Assembly: GCA_026129765.1 (NCBI GenBank)
Contig: JAHCHP010000002.1
Location: forward strand, 1-64,000
Reading direction: 5' to 3'
Source: Fimbriimonadia bacterium
Lineage (GTDB): Bacteria > Armatimonadota > Fimbriimonadia > Fimbriimonadales > GBS-DC
DNA: 64,000 bases
The position numbers were made by a program, and so were the translations under genes. The notes under the pieces were generated by a model that had not been told where the DNA came from, did no database searches, and saw only the letters and a program-made list of their open reading frames with translations. Positions 1 through 9,600 of the stretch are shown one piece after another (position 1 is the first letter of the stretch; the number at the start of each line of letters is the position of its first letter).

Positions 1-51
1 GATTCCCGCGAATGCGGGAATGACGGATTTTTCGATGCGCTCAGAATGACA
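1..51. repeat. Dispersed palindromic repeat (ATTCCCGC/GCGGGAAT type)
   Basis: Positions 2-9 and 14-21 form a perfect 8-bp inverted repeat around a 4-nt loop. A related copy is at 47237-47256 and a half copy lies near 44990. The following bases (39-51) end in CGCTCAGAATGAC, like the second unit of the repeat arrays at 22-25 kb. Such short hairpins are common dispersed intergenic repeats in many bacteria. The element may continue left of the window. Confidence 0.6.
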
Positions 52-179
52 GCCACAATAAATTTTTTCGCAGACTCTTACCATTCTGGCAACCTTTTTA
101 CTCAAGAACAGGTAGAATGAAGGGAGTATTGTTGTCCTTAGATTGTCTGATTTTATAGGAATGCGGAGGAATCGAACTC

Positions 180-863
180 ATGAAATTCGCCTTATTCAAA
201 ACGAACCCCTTAGAACTCATCGATGAGAAGCACGCGGGGGTCATCCGCGGTATGATGAAAACACAGCGATATGCGTCGGGCGACACCTTGAAATTAGACC
301 GGGGTTATGGCGGTTGGTGGGTTATCGAGCAAGGGTTGATGAAGGTGTACCAACTCACACCGGACGGCAACTCCATGACCTTTGCGCTGTTAAGCGAAGG
401 GGATACCTTTGGCGAGACGGCTGTCCTTACCGGGCATTGGCTGCGCGCCACTGTGGAGGCACTGGAACCAACCGTCGTGCGCTATCTGCCCGCTGAACAA
501 TTTGAGACCATCGTTACCCAACATCCCACCTTCGCAGTTGCCTTGCTCCGTATTTTAGCAGACCGTATTCGTCAGGCAGAAGAGCGCGTGTTGTACCTCT
601 CCCGTTTTTCGCTGGAACAGCGAATCGCTTATGCAATTGTGGGCTTGGCGCGCGCTTTGGGCCAAACCAAAGGCGACCACATCGAGATCAATCTGTCCCA
701 TCAAGAAATCGCCGATTATGTGGGCGCAAGCCGCGAAGCGGTCAGCCGGTGCTTGTCTCAGTGGGCGCGCGAGGGCTGGGTCGAAACCAGCCGCAAGTCG
801 GTTTCCCTGCTGAATGAGCCCTGCCTGCGCCGCATCGCGGACAAAATGGCGGATTTTCTCTAA
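180..863 (+). CDS. Crp/Fnr-family transcriptional regulator
   Basis: This 227-residue protein has the two-part layout of the Crp/Fnr family. An N-terminal cyclic-nucleotide-binding beta-roll covers about residues 20-125 (with GDTFGETAVLTG as the phosphate-binding-cassette-like loop). A dimerisation helix (about 120-145) follows, then a winged HTH at about 165-215 (SHQEIADYVGASREAVSRCL). There is no N-terminal cysteine cluster, so an Fnr-type iron-sulfur sensor is unlikely. The ATG is preceded by GCGGAGG at 10-nt spacing. It converges on the next gene with only 5 nt between stop codons and no terminator between them. An adenylate cyclase gene lies at 37.3 kb, so cAMP is a possible ligand, but the sequence does not prove it. 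Target genes are unknown. Confidence 0.9.
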   Translation: MKFALFKTNPLELIDEKHAGVIRGMMKTQRYASGDTLKLDRGYGGWWVIEQGLMKVYQLTPDGNSMTFALLSEGDTFGETAVLTGHWLRATVEALEPTVVRYLPAEQFETIVTQHPTFAVALLRILADRIRQAEERVLYLSRFSLEQRIAYAIVGLARALGQTKGDHIEINLSHQEIADYVGASREAVSRCLSQWAREGWVETSRKSVSLLNEPCLRRIADKMADFL

Positions 864-868
864 GCGCG

Positions 869-3103
869 TTAAGAGTGGCTGTTCAACCAATCCCGAAGGC
901 GATTGCGCCAGGCGCGAATGTCCACAGCCGTGCCGGGACGAAACCACCTTTGGAAGAGGCTAAGGACTTCTTCCACTGCCTGGTGGATTTCCTTCATTGC
1001 GTTCCAGTTGCCGTTTATGCCGAAATCTTCCAATGGATGATCGGGGTCGGCAGCATGCGCATTGGAACCATGCAAATAGGGAATGCCGCCGTAAATTAAC
1101 CAGGCAAACAGAATCCGGTCAGTGACAATGCTCATCAGACGGTTGCGCGCGAGTTGGAGTTCTTGAAAAGTGGGCGCGTTCGGATCGGCTGGCGTAACGC
1201 CCAAATTCCAAGTCGTGTTCGCATTGCTGTCGTTGCCGCCCGTGCCGTCGGGCGTCAGCAAGCCTTTGTTTCCCACATCTAAACTGGAGGCAGGCGTTGG
1301 AATCAGTTCCACTCCATCCTGCCTGAGCAGACGATAATCGCTTCCCCAATCGGTCTGACGAAAACGCTCAGAATCGGAAGGCGAGTCGGCGATTCTTAAG
1401 GAGCGGATACCCCACTGATAAAACACCTTGGGACCTGCCGGTCCGCCTTTGGCATTGCGCGCATTGTTCAGGTGCCATGTGCCGCCATGCAGGGTCTCAA
1501 AACCGAGCGGCTGCATCTCCAACAAATTGTTTTCCAAGTGCAGGTTCAGAAGCGGCTCGTTGTCGATACTGAGCGAGGGGATCAAAGTTGCGTTGCCCCC
1601 CGTTAAACCACTGGGATAGAGCGATAACTCACCCCTTACCATGGGAGTCCCAAACGTTATCATGAACTGCCCGCTGCCCTGTGCCCAAGCAAATACGGCT
1701 CCCATTCCCACTGTTGAAAGCGATTCTAATGCGCTTTGTAGAGTTGCGCTGTTTAGGTTGTAATTGAGTGGCGGCGTCTGCTCGCTGCCCGCAAAACTCA
1801 GTCTGAATGTCCCGCCAGTCGCAGTGATAGACATTGTATACAGTCTTGCGCAAACTTCAGGGTCGTTTACAGAGGCTGCCAACAGAGTTCGAGTGCCAGG
1901 CAGCGCATTCCCGCGTCCAAAGGTTCCGCCTTCGTGCCGGGGATAAGTGGCATACAAAAAACCTAATTCCCTCGTGTGATCATGCGCGTTCGATTTGAAG
2001 CAACTTGTATTGTGGGCGATCAACTGGTTCGTGAGACTCGCATAGTGGCGCGCCTCAGACGGATTATGTTCATTGATTTCGAAGATTGCCTGCCAATGGG
2101 TCTTGGCGTCGTTAGAGACCGTTCTGGGGCGCGTTTTTCCACCAGTGTTGATTCCCACTTGGATAGGCATGCCTGTCCTTTGCGACCAATCTACCAACCA
2201 TTGATAGGTCTCATACTCCGTTTTTCGGCGGCGGATGCGTTGTTCTGCCAAAGCGCCAGGAAATTGAGCGGTGTTATCGTCGATGGGGTGATCGTGTTCA
2301 AGAGAAACTGGCTGCTGGAAGAGACTCTCTGGGAAAGCGTCTGGATAGATGCCTGCTTGCTCCAAAAACCACAAAATCAGAGGAAGCGACAGAGTTTGCT
2401 GCCAATCATAGGAAGAATCTCGGATAGCGCGGCAGATCGCTTCGTTGGAGGCAGTCCCCGTCGCGGGAAGAAAATACCGGTTGTAGTATCGAACACCTGC
2501 TGCCGCGTCGCTCGGAACCGACTGCCCCTCGATCTCTGCCCGCAAAACTACCTGGCGATTCTCATCCAACTGGGCAGGATTGACTTTGAACAGCCCATAG
2601 CCGCTACCCGTTCGGACTGTGAGGGTTCTTGCCCAAAGCTTGCAGCCGTTGGGAAAGACCAACCGAGTTCCGGCAGATCGCGCCCGGTAACCGTCGGTCT
2701 CGATACCACTCGTGTTAGGAAAGGAGTACCACGTGTTCGTGTCGGCAGAATTGTACCGGATGATGGGAAACGCGGGCGACAACGCGCCTAACGTTGTGTT
2801 GTAATCTGCGCTGCTGCTGCCAGCAAGCCGATTGACGCAGCCAAAATGCGCCAAAGGCTTGTCTCCTGGCGCATAAGCAACCCAGGTGTAGAACCGCTTG
2901 TTGCCACTGTTAACTTGATTGGTTTCATGTTGCAGAAAGATCGCCGCATCGTAAGCATTCAATGCAGATTTGCCCGCGACACCCTCCGGTATCTCTTGCA
3001 GTTTCAAACGCACCGATGGGACACCAAAATTTTGCATTATACGTTGAACGACGCTTGCGCGCGCCATGTAATTCTGATCCACGATGATCGCGATTAAGGG
3101 CAT
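869..3103 (-). CDS. Large unrecognised protein with a beta-sandwich module
   Basis: A 744-residue protein I cannot assign to a family. It has no signal peptide and no membrane segment. The N-terminus (residues 1-60) looks like an alpha/beta fold (PLIAIIVDQNYM). A middle segment, roughly residues 425-525, has the pattern GGTFRLSFAG ... LNSATLQSALESL ... GQFMITFG. That resembles a beta-sandwich module found repeatedly in planctomycete surface proteins and some phage structural proteins; this is recollection, not a search. The C-terminal 150 residues are rich in Trp, Asn and Asp. Its ATG is preceded by GAGGAGG, and the smaller gene at 3132-3626 lies directly upstream on the same strand (28-nt gap), so the two are probably co-transcribed. 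A structural or tail-like role is one possibility; function unknown. Confidence 0.75.
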   Translation of the reverse strand: MPLIAIIVDQNYMARASVVQRIMQNFGVPSVRLKLQEIPEGVAGKSALNAYDAAIFLQHETNQVNSGNKRFYTWVAYAPGDKPLAHFGCVNRLAGSSSADYNTTLGALSPAFPIIRYNSADTNTWYSFPNTSGIETDGYRARSAGTRLVFPNGCKLWARTLTVRTGSGYGLFKVNPAQLDENRQVVLRAEIEGQSVPSDAAAGVRYYNRYFLPATGTASNEAICRAIRDSSYDWQQTLSLPLILWFLEQAGIYPDAFPESLFQQPVSLEHDHPIDDNTAQFPGALAEQRIRRRKTEYETYQWLVDWSQRTGMPIQVGINTGGKTRPRTVSNDAKTHWQAIFEINEHNPSEARHYASLTNQLIAHNTSCFKSNAHDHTRELGFLYATYPRHEGGTFGRGNALPGTRTLLAASVNDPEVCARLYTMSITATGGTFRLSFAGSEQTPPLNYNLNSATLQSALESLSTVGMGAVFAWAQGSGQFMITFGTPMVRGELSLYPSGLTGGNATLIPSLSIDNEPLLNLHLENNLLEMQPLGFETLHGGTWHLNNARNAKGGPAGPKVFYQWGIRSLRIADSPSDSERFRQTDWGSDYRLLRQDGVELIPTPASSLDVGNKGLLTPDGTGGNDSNANTTWNLGVTPADPNAPTFQELQLARNRLMSIVTDRILFAWLIYGGIPYLHGSNAHAADPDHPLEDFGINGNWNAMKEIHQAVEEVLSLFQRWFRPGTAVDIRAWRNRLRDWLNSHS

Positions 3104-3131
3104 AGAATTCCTCCTCTGTTTTGACAGGCGC

Positions 3132-3626
3132 TCAGCCTGCCGTTCCTCTCAAAACGAACTTGCAGGCAGCCGTTCCAGAGCCAACCTGCGCCGTGATCCG
3201 GTAGTCGTGTGCCCGGTGTTCCTCCTGAGTTATAATCGCCTTTAAGTCTGCGGCATCGCCCGTCAAGTTGAAAGTATGGATCAATGCCCAGCGGGTCCAA
3301 CCTGTTCCATTACGGTCATCTAAACGCCCATAGACTCGAATCGTCACATCGGCATTGTGGTCGCAGCAAAGGAGAAGGCGCTGGAAGCGAAGCGCACGGG
3401 TTAAGGTCGGGTCGTTGACGGTCGCGGCAGGGTCGATATTGACTTCCGCAGTCCCGACATGATGGGTCGTTATGCTGAACCTGTCAAATTCATAGGTATC
3501 GCTGACATATTGCGGGTTAAATCCGTATCCGGTCATCGCATGAAAAGGGGTGCGGTCTTGAACCGGCAGCGGGTCGGTCTCCGAGACGTTTTGGAGTTGT
3601 TGATTCTGCAAAAAATGAAGCGCCAT
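3132..3626 (-). CDS. Small unrecognised protein, partner of the 744-residue protein
   Basis: About 164 residues starting at ATG 3626, which has an AGAGG Shine-Dalgarno 9 nt upstream. A longer reading starts at TTG 3677 but has a poorer site. The protein is rich in beta-strand-like stretches (VTIRVYGRLDDRN; KFVLRGTAG at the C-terminus) and resembles a single jelly-roll or beta-sandwich domain. No signal peptide, no cysteine pattern and no recognisable catalytic motif are seen. It ends 28 nt before the start of the large downstream protein, so a two-gene operon is likely. I do not recognise the family. Confidence 0.7.
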   Translation of the reverse strand: MALHFLQNQQLQNVSETDPLPVQDRTPFHAMTGYGFNPQYVSDTYEFDRFSITTHHVGTAEVNIDPAATVNDPTLTRALRFQRLLLCCDHNADVTIRVYGRLDDRNGTGWTRWALIHTFNLTGDAADLKAIITQEEHRAHDYRITAQVGSGTAACKFVLRGTAG

Positions 3627-3752
3627 ATTCTGTATCCTCTCTCGGATTGTTCGGACTTCATGCTCCTCTACGGTCAACCTTGCCTTCTTGAGTTAGACGC
3701 ATTTCACCTGAAAACCACGAAACTTTTCAGTTCCACTTCCCGATTTTCGTGG

Positions 3753-3758
3753 TATAAT
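3753..3758 (+). promoter_or_regulatory. -10 element (GTGGTATAAT) for the glycoside hydrolase gene
   Basis: A perfect TATAAT preceded by GG lies 49 nt upstream of the ATG at 3808. The -35 region is weak. The same GGTATAAT form recurs at 27581, 37244 (minus), 40075 and 54953 (minus). Confidence 0.6.
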
Positions 3759-3807
3759 CTACTATTCTGTTCGTCTCTTTTTTGTCCTTGAAATGGAGGT
3801 TATGCTT

Positions 3808-5685
3808 ATGAAAACCATGCGTTCCTGGCTATTGGTCAGCCTGTCTTGGTGTTTGTTGTTCAGTTTGGCTCCCGCCCAAGAGGGAGAGTTGATTAACTAT
3901 CTCGCCGGGTTAGGCGAAATGGAACATGACGATGACCCCAGCGGCATCGGCAACGGTATCGCGGACCCTTACGAGACCGTATTTACACCAACCAATTTAC
4001 AAGACATCACCTCATTCATGATTGATCGGGATAACTTTGTGTCGGGTGTCGCCAGCCAGAAGATTTCATTTTCCCGCAGTTCAGGTCCCGCTGGCACGAT
4101 TCAGTTTCAGATTCGACCTCGTTTTCCTACCAGCGAATATCCCCAGCCGGGTCAGACCGTTACCTTCAAATTCTGGGCAAGAACGGCGAATTGGAGCAAC
4201 ACTCGCTTGCGGTTGCGATTGGTCGGACTCGACGGTAATGGAACTGCAACTCCGCTTAGCACAATGAACCCGTCATCGAACTGGCAGCAGTACCAATTCA
4301 CCTATGTATTACCCGCCTCAAATCCTCCCGGCATGCGAGTCGTCTTTTTGATGGAACCGAACGAGGGCGCCGCTTCGGGGACGCTCTGGCTGGATAAAAT
4401 GGAACTGACTTGCACGCAGCGATGGTACTCTCGCGCGCCGCGATCTATTAAACTTTTCTGCTACTATAAGCCGACAACGCCCGAGGCCAACTATGACTGG
4501 ATTACCTTTGCGCGGGAATTCGATATGATTGGGATCGTGGGCAGCACGGTCGAACTCCGTCGAATGCACGAATATAACCCCAATCTCAAAAGTTTGACCT
4601 ATTACGATGCGTTCTACAGCATCAGCACGGTGGGTCCGCCGCCCGCGATTTATGACCCCTTCTGGTATCACTTCTGTTGGGATAATCATCGCGATTGGTT
4701 CCTCCAAACCGTATTCGGCAACTATGCGATTCGTGAGGGGCGCTACCTGATGGATATCGGCAACCCAGAATGCGGCAAATGGGCAGCAGACAACATCTAT
4801 AACCGTATGCAGGTGGCGAACTATCCATTGGATGCCATTCAGATGGATAACTTGAACGATTTCGCCCAGCTCTATAGCTTGGTCAGATACCCCACCCAAG
4901 CCAGCCGGACTGCCGCGCTGGTCAAATATTTGACCTACTTGCACGGACTACTTGAAAACACTGGCACCAAGATCGTGTTGAACGGAGCAGGCGTCCCGTA
5001 CACCCCGCAGAACGTCCATTATAACCTGCTGAGACGCAATCTGTTGGATGGCATCCTGATCGAAGGCTGGTGCTTCCCGCTCTATACGCCACGCGCCGAA
5101 GCGCATACCTTCTCGCAATGGTCGGATCACTTAATGAGCATGGTGGACAATCCCGGCAAAACCTTTATCGCCTATACCGGTTATAACGACGATCCGAATC
5201 GCAAGCGCGCGACGAGATACTTCGGCATGGCGAGCTATTTCCTTGGTCAGCACGAGGAGTGCTACCAATACCTGGACCGTCATTACCAGTACAACAACCC
5301 GCGCGACCAGCGCTCTTGGCTGCCTGACGAAGATTACAACGTGCCGATTGGTCAGCCAGTCGCTCCTTTCCAAGTCTACTTCAACAGCGCAGACTGGCGC
5401 GGCGGCTTGTATTACCGCGAATACACCAACGGCTTTGTGCTGGTGAACCCAACAGGCAACTTCCAATATAGTTGGAAAGATGGGGCTGCGTTCAATTGGA
5501 CTTTGAACGACACTTACTACGAGGCGGTCACTCAACAAACGCTTCCCGCTGGAACCCGCGTCAAACTGTATCCCAAAGAAGCGCGAATCTTCATTAGACC
5601 GAGCGCGCTCACTTCAGGCAGGGATGGAGGCATGCGCCCTGTCGGGACAGACGCTATCCCTAAATCCCTTGAGTTAAAACGATAA
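3808..5685 (+). CDS. Secreted putative glycoside hydrolase with N-terminal carbohydrate-binding domain
   Basis: About 625 residues. I chose ATG 3808 because GGAGG lies 8 nt upstream; in-frame ATGs at 3793 and 3802 lack this. A signal peptide of about 24 residues (MKTMRSWLLVSL ... APAQ) predicts export. Residues about 40-195 look like a CBM-type jelly roll (GQTVTFKFWARTANWSNTRL; GTLWLDKMEL). The remainder resembles the putative glycosyl-hydrolase-like TIM-barrel proteins of the GHL15 type. Acidic candidates include YLMDIGNPECGKW, YPLDAIQMDNLND and LDGILIEGWCF. It is preceded by its own promoter and stands alone. The substrate cannot be read from the sequence. Family assignment is from general resemblance, so the call is moderate. 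Confidence 0.7.
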   Translation: MKTMRSWLLVSLSWCLLFSLAPAQEGELINYLAGLGEMEHDDDPSGIGNGIADPYETVFTPTNLQDITSFMIDRDNFVSGVASQKISFSRSSGPAGTIQFQIRPRFPTSEYPQPGQTVTFKFWARTANWSNTRLRLRLVGLDGNGTATPLSTMNPSSNWQQYQFTYVLPASNPPGMRVVFLMEPNEGAASGTLWLDKMELTCTQRWYSRAPRSIKLFCYYKPTTPEANYDWITFAREFDMIGIVGSTVELRRMHEYNPNLKSLTYYDAFYSISTVGPPPAIYDPFWYHFCWDNHRDWFLQTVFGNYAIREGRYLMDIGNPECGKWAADNIYNRMQVANYPLDAIQMDNLNDFAQLYSLVRYPTQASRTAALVKYLTYLHGLLENTGTKIVLNGAGVPYTPQNVHYNLLRRNLLDGILIEGWCFPLYTPRAEAHTFSQWSDHLMSMVDNPGKTFIAYTGYNDDPNRKRATRYFGMASYFLGQHEECYQYLDRHYQYNNPRDQRSWLPDEDYNVPIGQPVAPFQVYFNSADWRGGLYYREYTNGFVLVNPTGNFQYSWKDGAAFNWTLNDTYYEAVTQQTLPAGTRVKLYPKEARIFIRPSALTSGRDGGMRPVGTDAIPKSLELKR

Positions 5686-5807
5686 TCTCGTCTATCCCCG
5701 CACCTTGTTCGAATGATCTTCTCTCGGACAGGGGCGGGTTTCCCTCTTTACTTTTGAGACTGATTCGTTCACCATTAAATCAATCTGCAAAACACTCGCG
5801 CGCAGGG

Positions 5808-5813
5808 TACAAT
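5808..5813 (+). promoter_or_regulatory. -10 element (GGGTACAAT) for the MNT/HEPN pair
   Basis: TACAAT preceded by GGG, 51 nt upstream of the nucleotidyltransferase start. No good -35 box is visible. It matches the GGTAnAAT form seen elsewhere in the window. The 179-nt gap before this gene holds nothing else I can identify. Confidence 0.4.
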
Positions 5814-5864
5814 AAGTAATGGTGTAGCGATTTATCCCACCCGGATGAAAAAGACTGGTATGTT

Positions 5865-6179
5865 ATGAGTGAAAATCAAGTTCTACAATACATTTATGAT
5901 CGCTTGAAACCTCAGTTCGATATTAAGCGCATGGTACTGTTTGGCTCCAGAGCCAAACATGTTTCGACGTCTGCAAGCGACTGGGATGTGCTTGTCATCG
6001 CGGAAAGCCCTATACCCTTCATCGAGCGCCAATGTGTAGCATCTTTAGCGGTCGGCAAACGTGATTTTTCGTTAGATCTTTTAGTTTACACTCCTGATGA
6101 AGCGTTGATAGAAGCGCAAGTGCCTGGATCGATCATTTATTGGGCAGAACGAGAAGGAAGAGAATTCCATGCCAAGTAG
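5865..6179 (+). CDS. Minimal nucleotidyltransferase (MNT) domain protein
   Basis: A 104-residue MNT-fold nucleotidyltransferase. The active-site pattern is complete: GSRAKHV followed after a short gap by SDWDVLV (the two metal-binding Asp), and a third acidic position in SLDLLVY. Its reading frame overlaps the next gene by 11 nt, which implies translational coupling. MNT proteins next to HEPN proteins act in many bacteria as antitoxin-toxin modules in which the MNT enzyme can AMPylate the HEPN partner. Whether this pair works that way is inference. Alternatives are a nucleotide-modifying housekeeping pair or a remnant of a defence island. Confidence 0.85.
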   Translation: MSENQVLQYIYDRLKPQFDIKRMVLFGSRAKHVSTSASDWDVLVIAESPIPFIERQCVASLAVGKRDFSLDLLVYTPDEALIEAQVPGSIIYWAEREGREFHAK

Positions 6180-6558
6180 TCATACACTGCAATGGCTCGC
6201 AAAAGCCGACGAGGACATTCGAGTTGTCGAACTTTTGCATGAGGCTGGCGGACCTTGGTCTATGGCTACTTATCATCTTCAACAAGCTGCAGAAAAGCAC
6301 ATCAAAGCAGTTTTGGTAGAACTTGGAATTGCGCCTCCAAAAACACACGACTTAGTTCGTCTGCTCGGGTTATTTCCTGGTACTCCTCCTCCACAACCAG
6401 TGGAATCGGCAGCGGCTTTGATTGGTGTCTACGCCTGGTTAACTCGTTACCCTGGCTATCCACCCATTGATGAGACACATTTTCTCAACGTGCAGAAGGA
6501 ATTTGAAGTCATACGAGAGTGGGCATTGAAGGAAATACCAGTCACAAATAATCCCTAA
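6169..6558 (+). CDS. HEPN-domain protein
   Basis: A 129-residue helical protein with the typical HEPN start (WLAKADEDIRVVELL), the middle signature (ATYHLQQAAEKHIKAVL, KTHDLVRLL) and the C-terminal RYPGYPP turn. The RX4-6H catalytic motif of RNase-active HEPN toxins is not present, since the motif region reads RYPGYPPIDETH. It therefore belongs to the RYPGYPP-type HEPN proteins, which may not cleave RNA. It starts inside the upstream MNT gene and is followed by a strong bidirectional terminator, so the two genes form a closed unit. Confidence 0.85.
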   Translation: MPSSHTLQWLAKADEDIRVVELLHEAGGPWSMATYHLQQAAEKHIKAVLVELGIAPPKTHDLVRLLGLFPGTPPPQPVESAAALIGVYAWLTRYPGYPPIDETHFLNVQKEFEVIREWALKEIPVTNNP

Positions 6559-6570
6559 ACCAGAAAATAA

Positions 6571-6609
6571 CTGGGACGATGAGATTATCATCGTCCCAGA
6601 CTTGTTTTT
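6571..6609. terminator. Bidirectional rho-independent terminator
   Basis: A perfect 12-bp stem (6571-6582 with 6588-6599) closes a 5-nt loop. It is followed by CTTGTTTTT on the plus strand and by TTATTTTC on the minus strand. It terminates the MNT/HEPN pair and, from the other side, the efflux operon whose last gene ends at 6609. Confidence 0.9.
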
Positions 6610-9600
6610 CATTGATCTTTATGGATAGAGGTTGCCTCTTCAGGCAGTTCCTGTGCCTGGACAGCAGCCGAAGCCGTGGAGGCGGGCTGTAATTTTCGCC
6701 GCCAAATCAAGCGTCCCAATCCGCTGGAAATGTCGTCAAACACATAGTAAGTACAAGGAATGACCACCAGTGTCAGCAACGTTGAGACAATCAATCCGCC
6801 AATAACCGCGATGCCCAGAGGCGCGCGGAACTCGGAGCCGCGACCAATCGCCAACGCAATCGGCAGCATCCCCAGCACCATCGCGATGGTGGTCATCATG
6901 ATCGGTCGTAGTCGAATGGGTCCCGCTTCCAGCAGGGCTTCGCGCTTAGGCAGTCCCCGCCTTCTCAAGGTGTTGGTGTAATCCACCAGCAGAATCGCGT
7001 TTTTACCCACCAGACCGATCAGCATGATGATGCCGATCATCGAGACGATATTCAACTCCGACCCGGCGACAATAAGCGCAAGCAGCGCGCCCACCAACGC
7101 CTGCGGTTGGCTGAACTGGATAATAAAGGGATAGAGCCAGTTCTCAAACAGCGCAGCCATCAACAGATAGACCAAAATGAACGCAAGTAACAGCGCCTGC
7201 CCCATATAAACACCCTCGCGCGCCATGACTTCATTTTCACCCTGACGGCTGACCGCTACGCCAGGAGGAATCGCGTTCTGTTCCTCTAGCGCGCGCTCAA
7301 TCACGACCTGCACATTGCCGGGTGTGAAACCAGGCAGCAAGTTCGATGAGACGGTCACCTGCCGCTGGCGGTTGGTTCGCTCGATTTTTGTGGGACCATC
7401 TGCCACCGAAACGGTTCCCACATCCCGGAGCCGTATCGGTTGCGATTGCGCATAAGCAACCACGATATCGCTTAACTCATTGGAGCGGGCGCGATCTTCG
7501 GGCTGCAACTGCACGCGAATGTTATACTCCCTGCCGAACTCCCGGAACTTCGAGTCGATATTGCCTTCATAGGACGTCCTGAGCGCGAACGCCACATCAC
7601 TGGCAGTAACGCCCAAGGCTGCCATCCGTTCACGGTCTAAGCGCACTTGCAACTCCGGCTTACCTGATGACCAAGAAAGGTCAGGGTCTTTGACGCCCGG
7701 AATCTCCGAAACAATTCGTTTGACGTTCTCCGCGGTCTGCACTAATGTCTGCGTATCTCTGCCAGACAGCACCACCTGAATCGGCGCGCCAAAGCCACCA
7801 CCGCCGCCGCCGCCAAATCCCGACACCGTGTTCACCGAAACTTGCGCTCCCGGAATGACCCCGATTTTACCGCGCAGTTCGTCCGCAATGAACACATCCC
7901 GGCGGGTGCGCAATTCCTCGTCATGCTTGACCCAAAACATGATTGAGTCCAACATCGCTTGTTTTTCGTCCAGCGTTATCCGTATATCGGCATAGCGGGG
8001 TCCTGTGTTGCCTGCGCCGAACGCGCTGCCCGAGGTCGTTCCCACCAATGCGCTGACATACTTCACCTCCTGAATACTCATCGCCGCCTGTTCGACCTGT
8101 TCCACAACCTTTGTGGTCTGTTCCAGCGAGGCATCGGGCGGCAAGGTGACACTGACGCGAATCAGCCCTTGATCCTGGCTGGGCGCGAACCGGAAAGGCA
8201 ACAACGGGCTGCCCTGCGAAGCGGAATAGCCAATGAGAAACAACGTCGCGACCAACGCGCCATTCGCGGCGATAATCACCAAATAACGCAGACGCAGCGC
8301 AAACCCCAAAATCCGCTTATATCCCCGTTCTAACGCGCTGTAGAAACGATCAAAATATTTGAATAACCCGGAAGGCTTTTCCAATGCTTCCCCGCTCCGG
8401 TACCATCGGCTGGCAAGCATGGGAGTAATCGTGAACGAAACCAACAGCGAGAAGAGCGTGGCAACGGCAACCGTGATACCGAACGAACGGAAGAACTGAC
8501 CGGTAACGCCACCCATAAAGGCAACCGGCAAGAACACTGCCACGTCGATAAAAGTGATTACTATCGCCGCCAACCCGATCTCAGAACGCCCGTTAAACGC
8601 CGCTTCTGCAGGTTCTTCTCCTAATGCCAAGTGGCGATAGATGTTTTCGATGACCACAATCGAGTCATCCACCAAAATCCCCACCGCCAACGATAGCGCC
8701 AGCATGGTCATGGTGTTGATCGTGAAGCCCGCAAAATAAATCACGATGAAGGTGGCGAAGATACAGGTGGGAATCGCCAAAGCCACAATGAAGGTTCCGC
8801 GAACATTATAGAGGAACACATAGACAACCGCCACCACCAGGATAATCGCCAAGTAGAGCGCGACACGCAAGTCAATCAGACTCTCTTTCACGGGGGTCGC
8901 TTGATCGAAGGTATAGGCGATTTCTAAGTCAGGATACTCTGACTGCAATTTGCCCATTACTCCTCTCACGCCTTCGGAGACTTCCATCGCATTGGCATCG
9001 CTCGCCTTCTGCACCACCAGCGAGATACTCTCTTTACCGTTGATTCGGGTCAGGGAGGTTCGCTCTTGAACCGAGTCTTTGACGGTGGCGACATCGCTCA
9101 ACCGGATGGTTCTGCCGGGATTGTTGCCTTGCCCTTGCAAATAGATTTTCAAATCTTTCAGTTCCTGCACCGAACCAAATTCGCCAATGACGCGCACACT
9201 GTATTCCCGCTCGCCTTCGGTGATTCGCCCGCTGGGCAGGTTTAGATTGGACGATTGGATAGCGCGGGTCAAAGAATTGATAGAAAGCCCGTACGCATCC
9301 AATCTGCCCCGGTCTACTTCCACAATGATTTCGCGCTTCTGTCCGCCCGAAACCGACACCGCTGCCACGCCCTGAACGCTTCCGACTCTATCCTTTATGA
9401 CATTATCTGCCAAATCACGCATATCGGCGGCAGACCGGCTGCCCCCCAACGATATAAACATCACTGGCTCTGAGGCGGTATCCAGCTTCGAAACGATAGG
9501 CGTATCGGCATCCGCGGGTAGTTGACGGCGCGCCGCCTCGATTTTGGCTTGAACGTCGGTAAACGCCACATCGATATCGGTTCCGATGTAAAACTCAATG

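Noticed and set aside
180-863. Fnr-type oxygen sensor
   Set aside because: No N-terminal Cys cluster to bind an iron-sulfur cluster.
1976-2791. 271-codon open frame on the plus strand
   Set aside because: It lies entirely antisense to the 744-residue protein, has no ribosome site and reads as a shadow of that gene's codon pattern.
5700-5760. tRNA-like GTTCGAAT sequence after the glycoside hydrolase gene
   Set aside because: No acceptor, D or anticodon stems can be formed around it.
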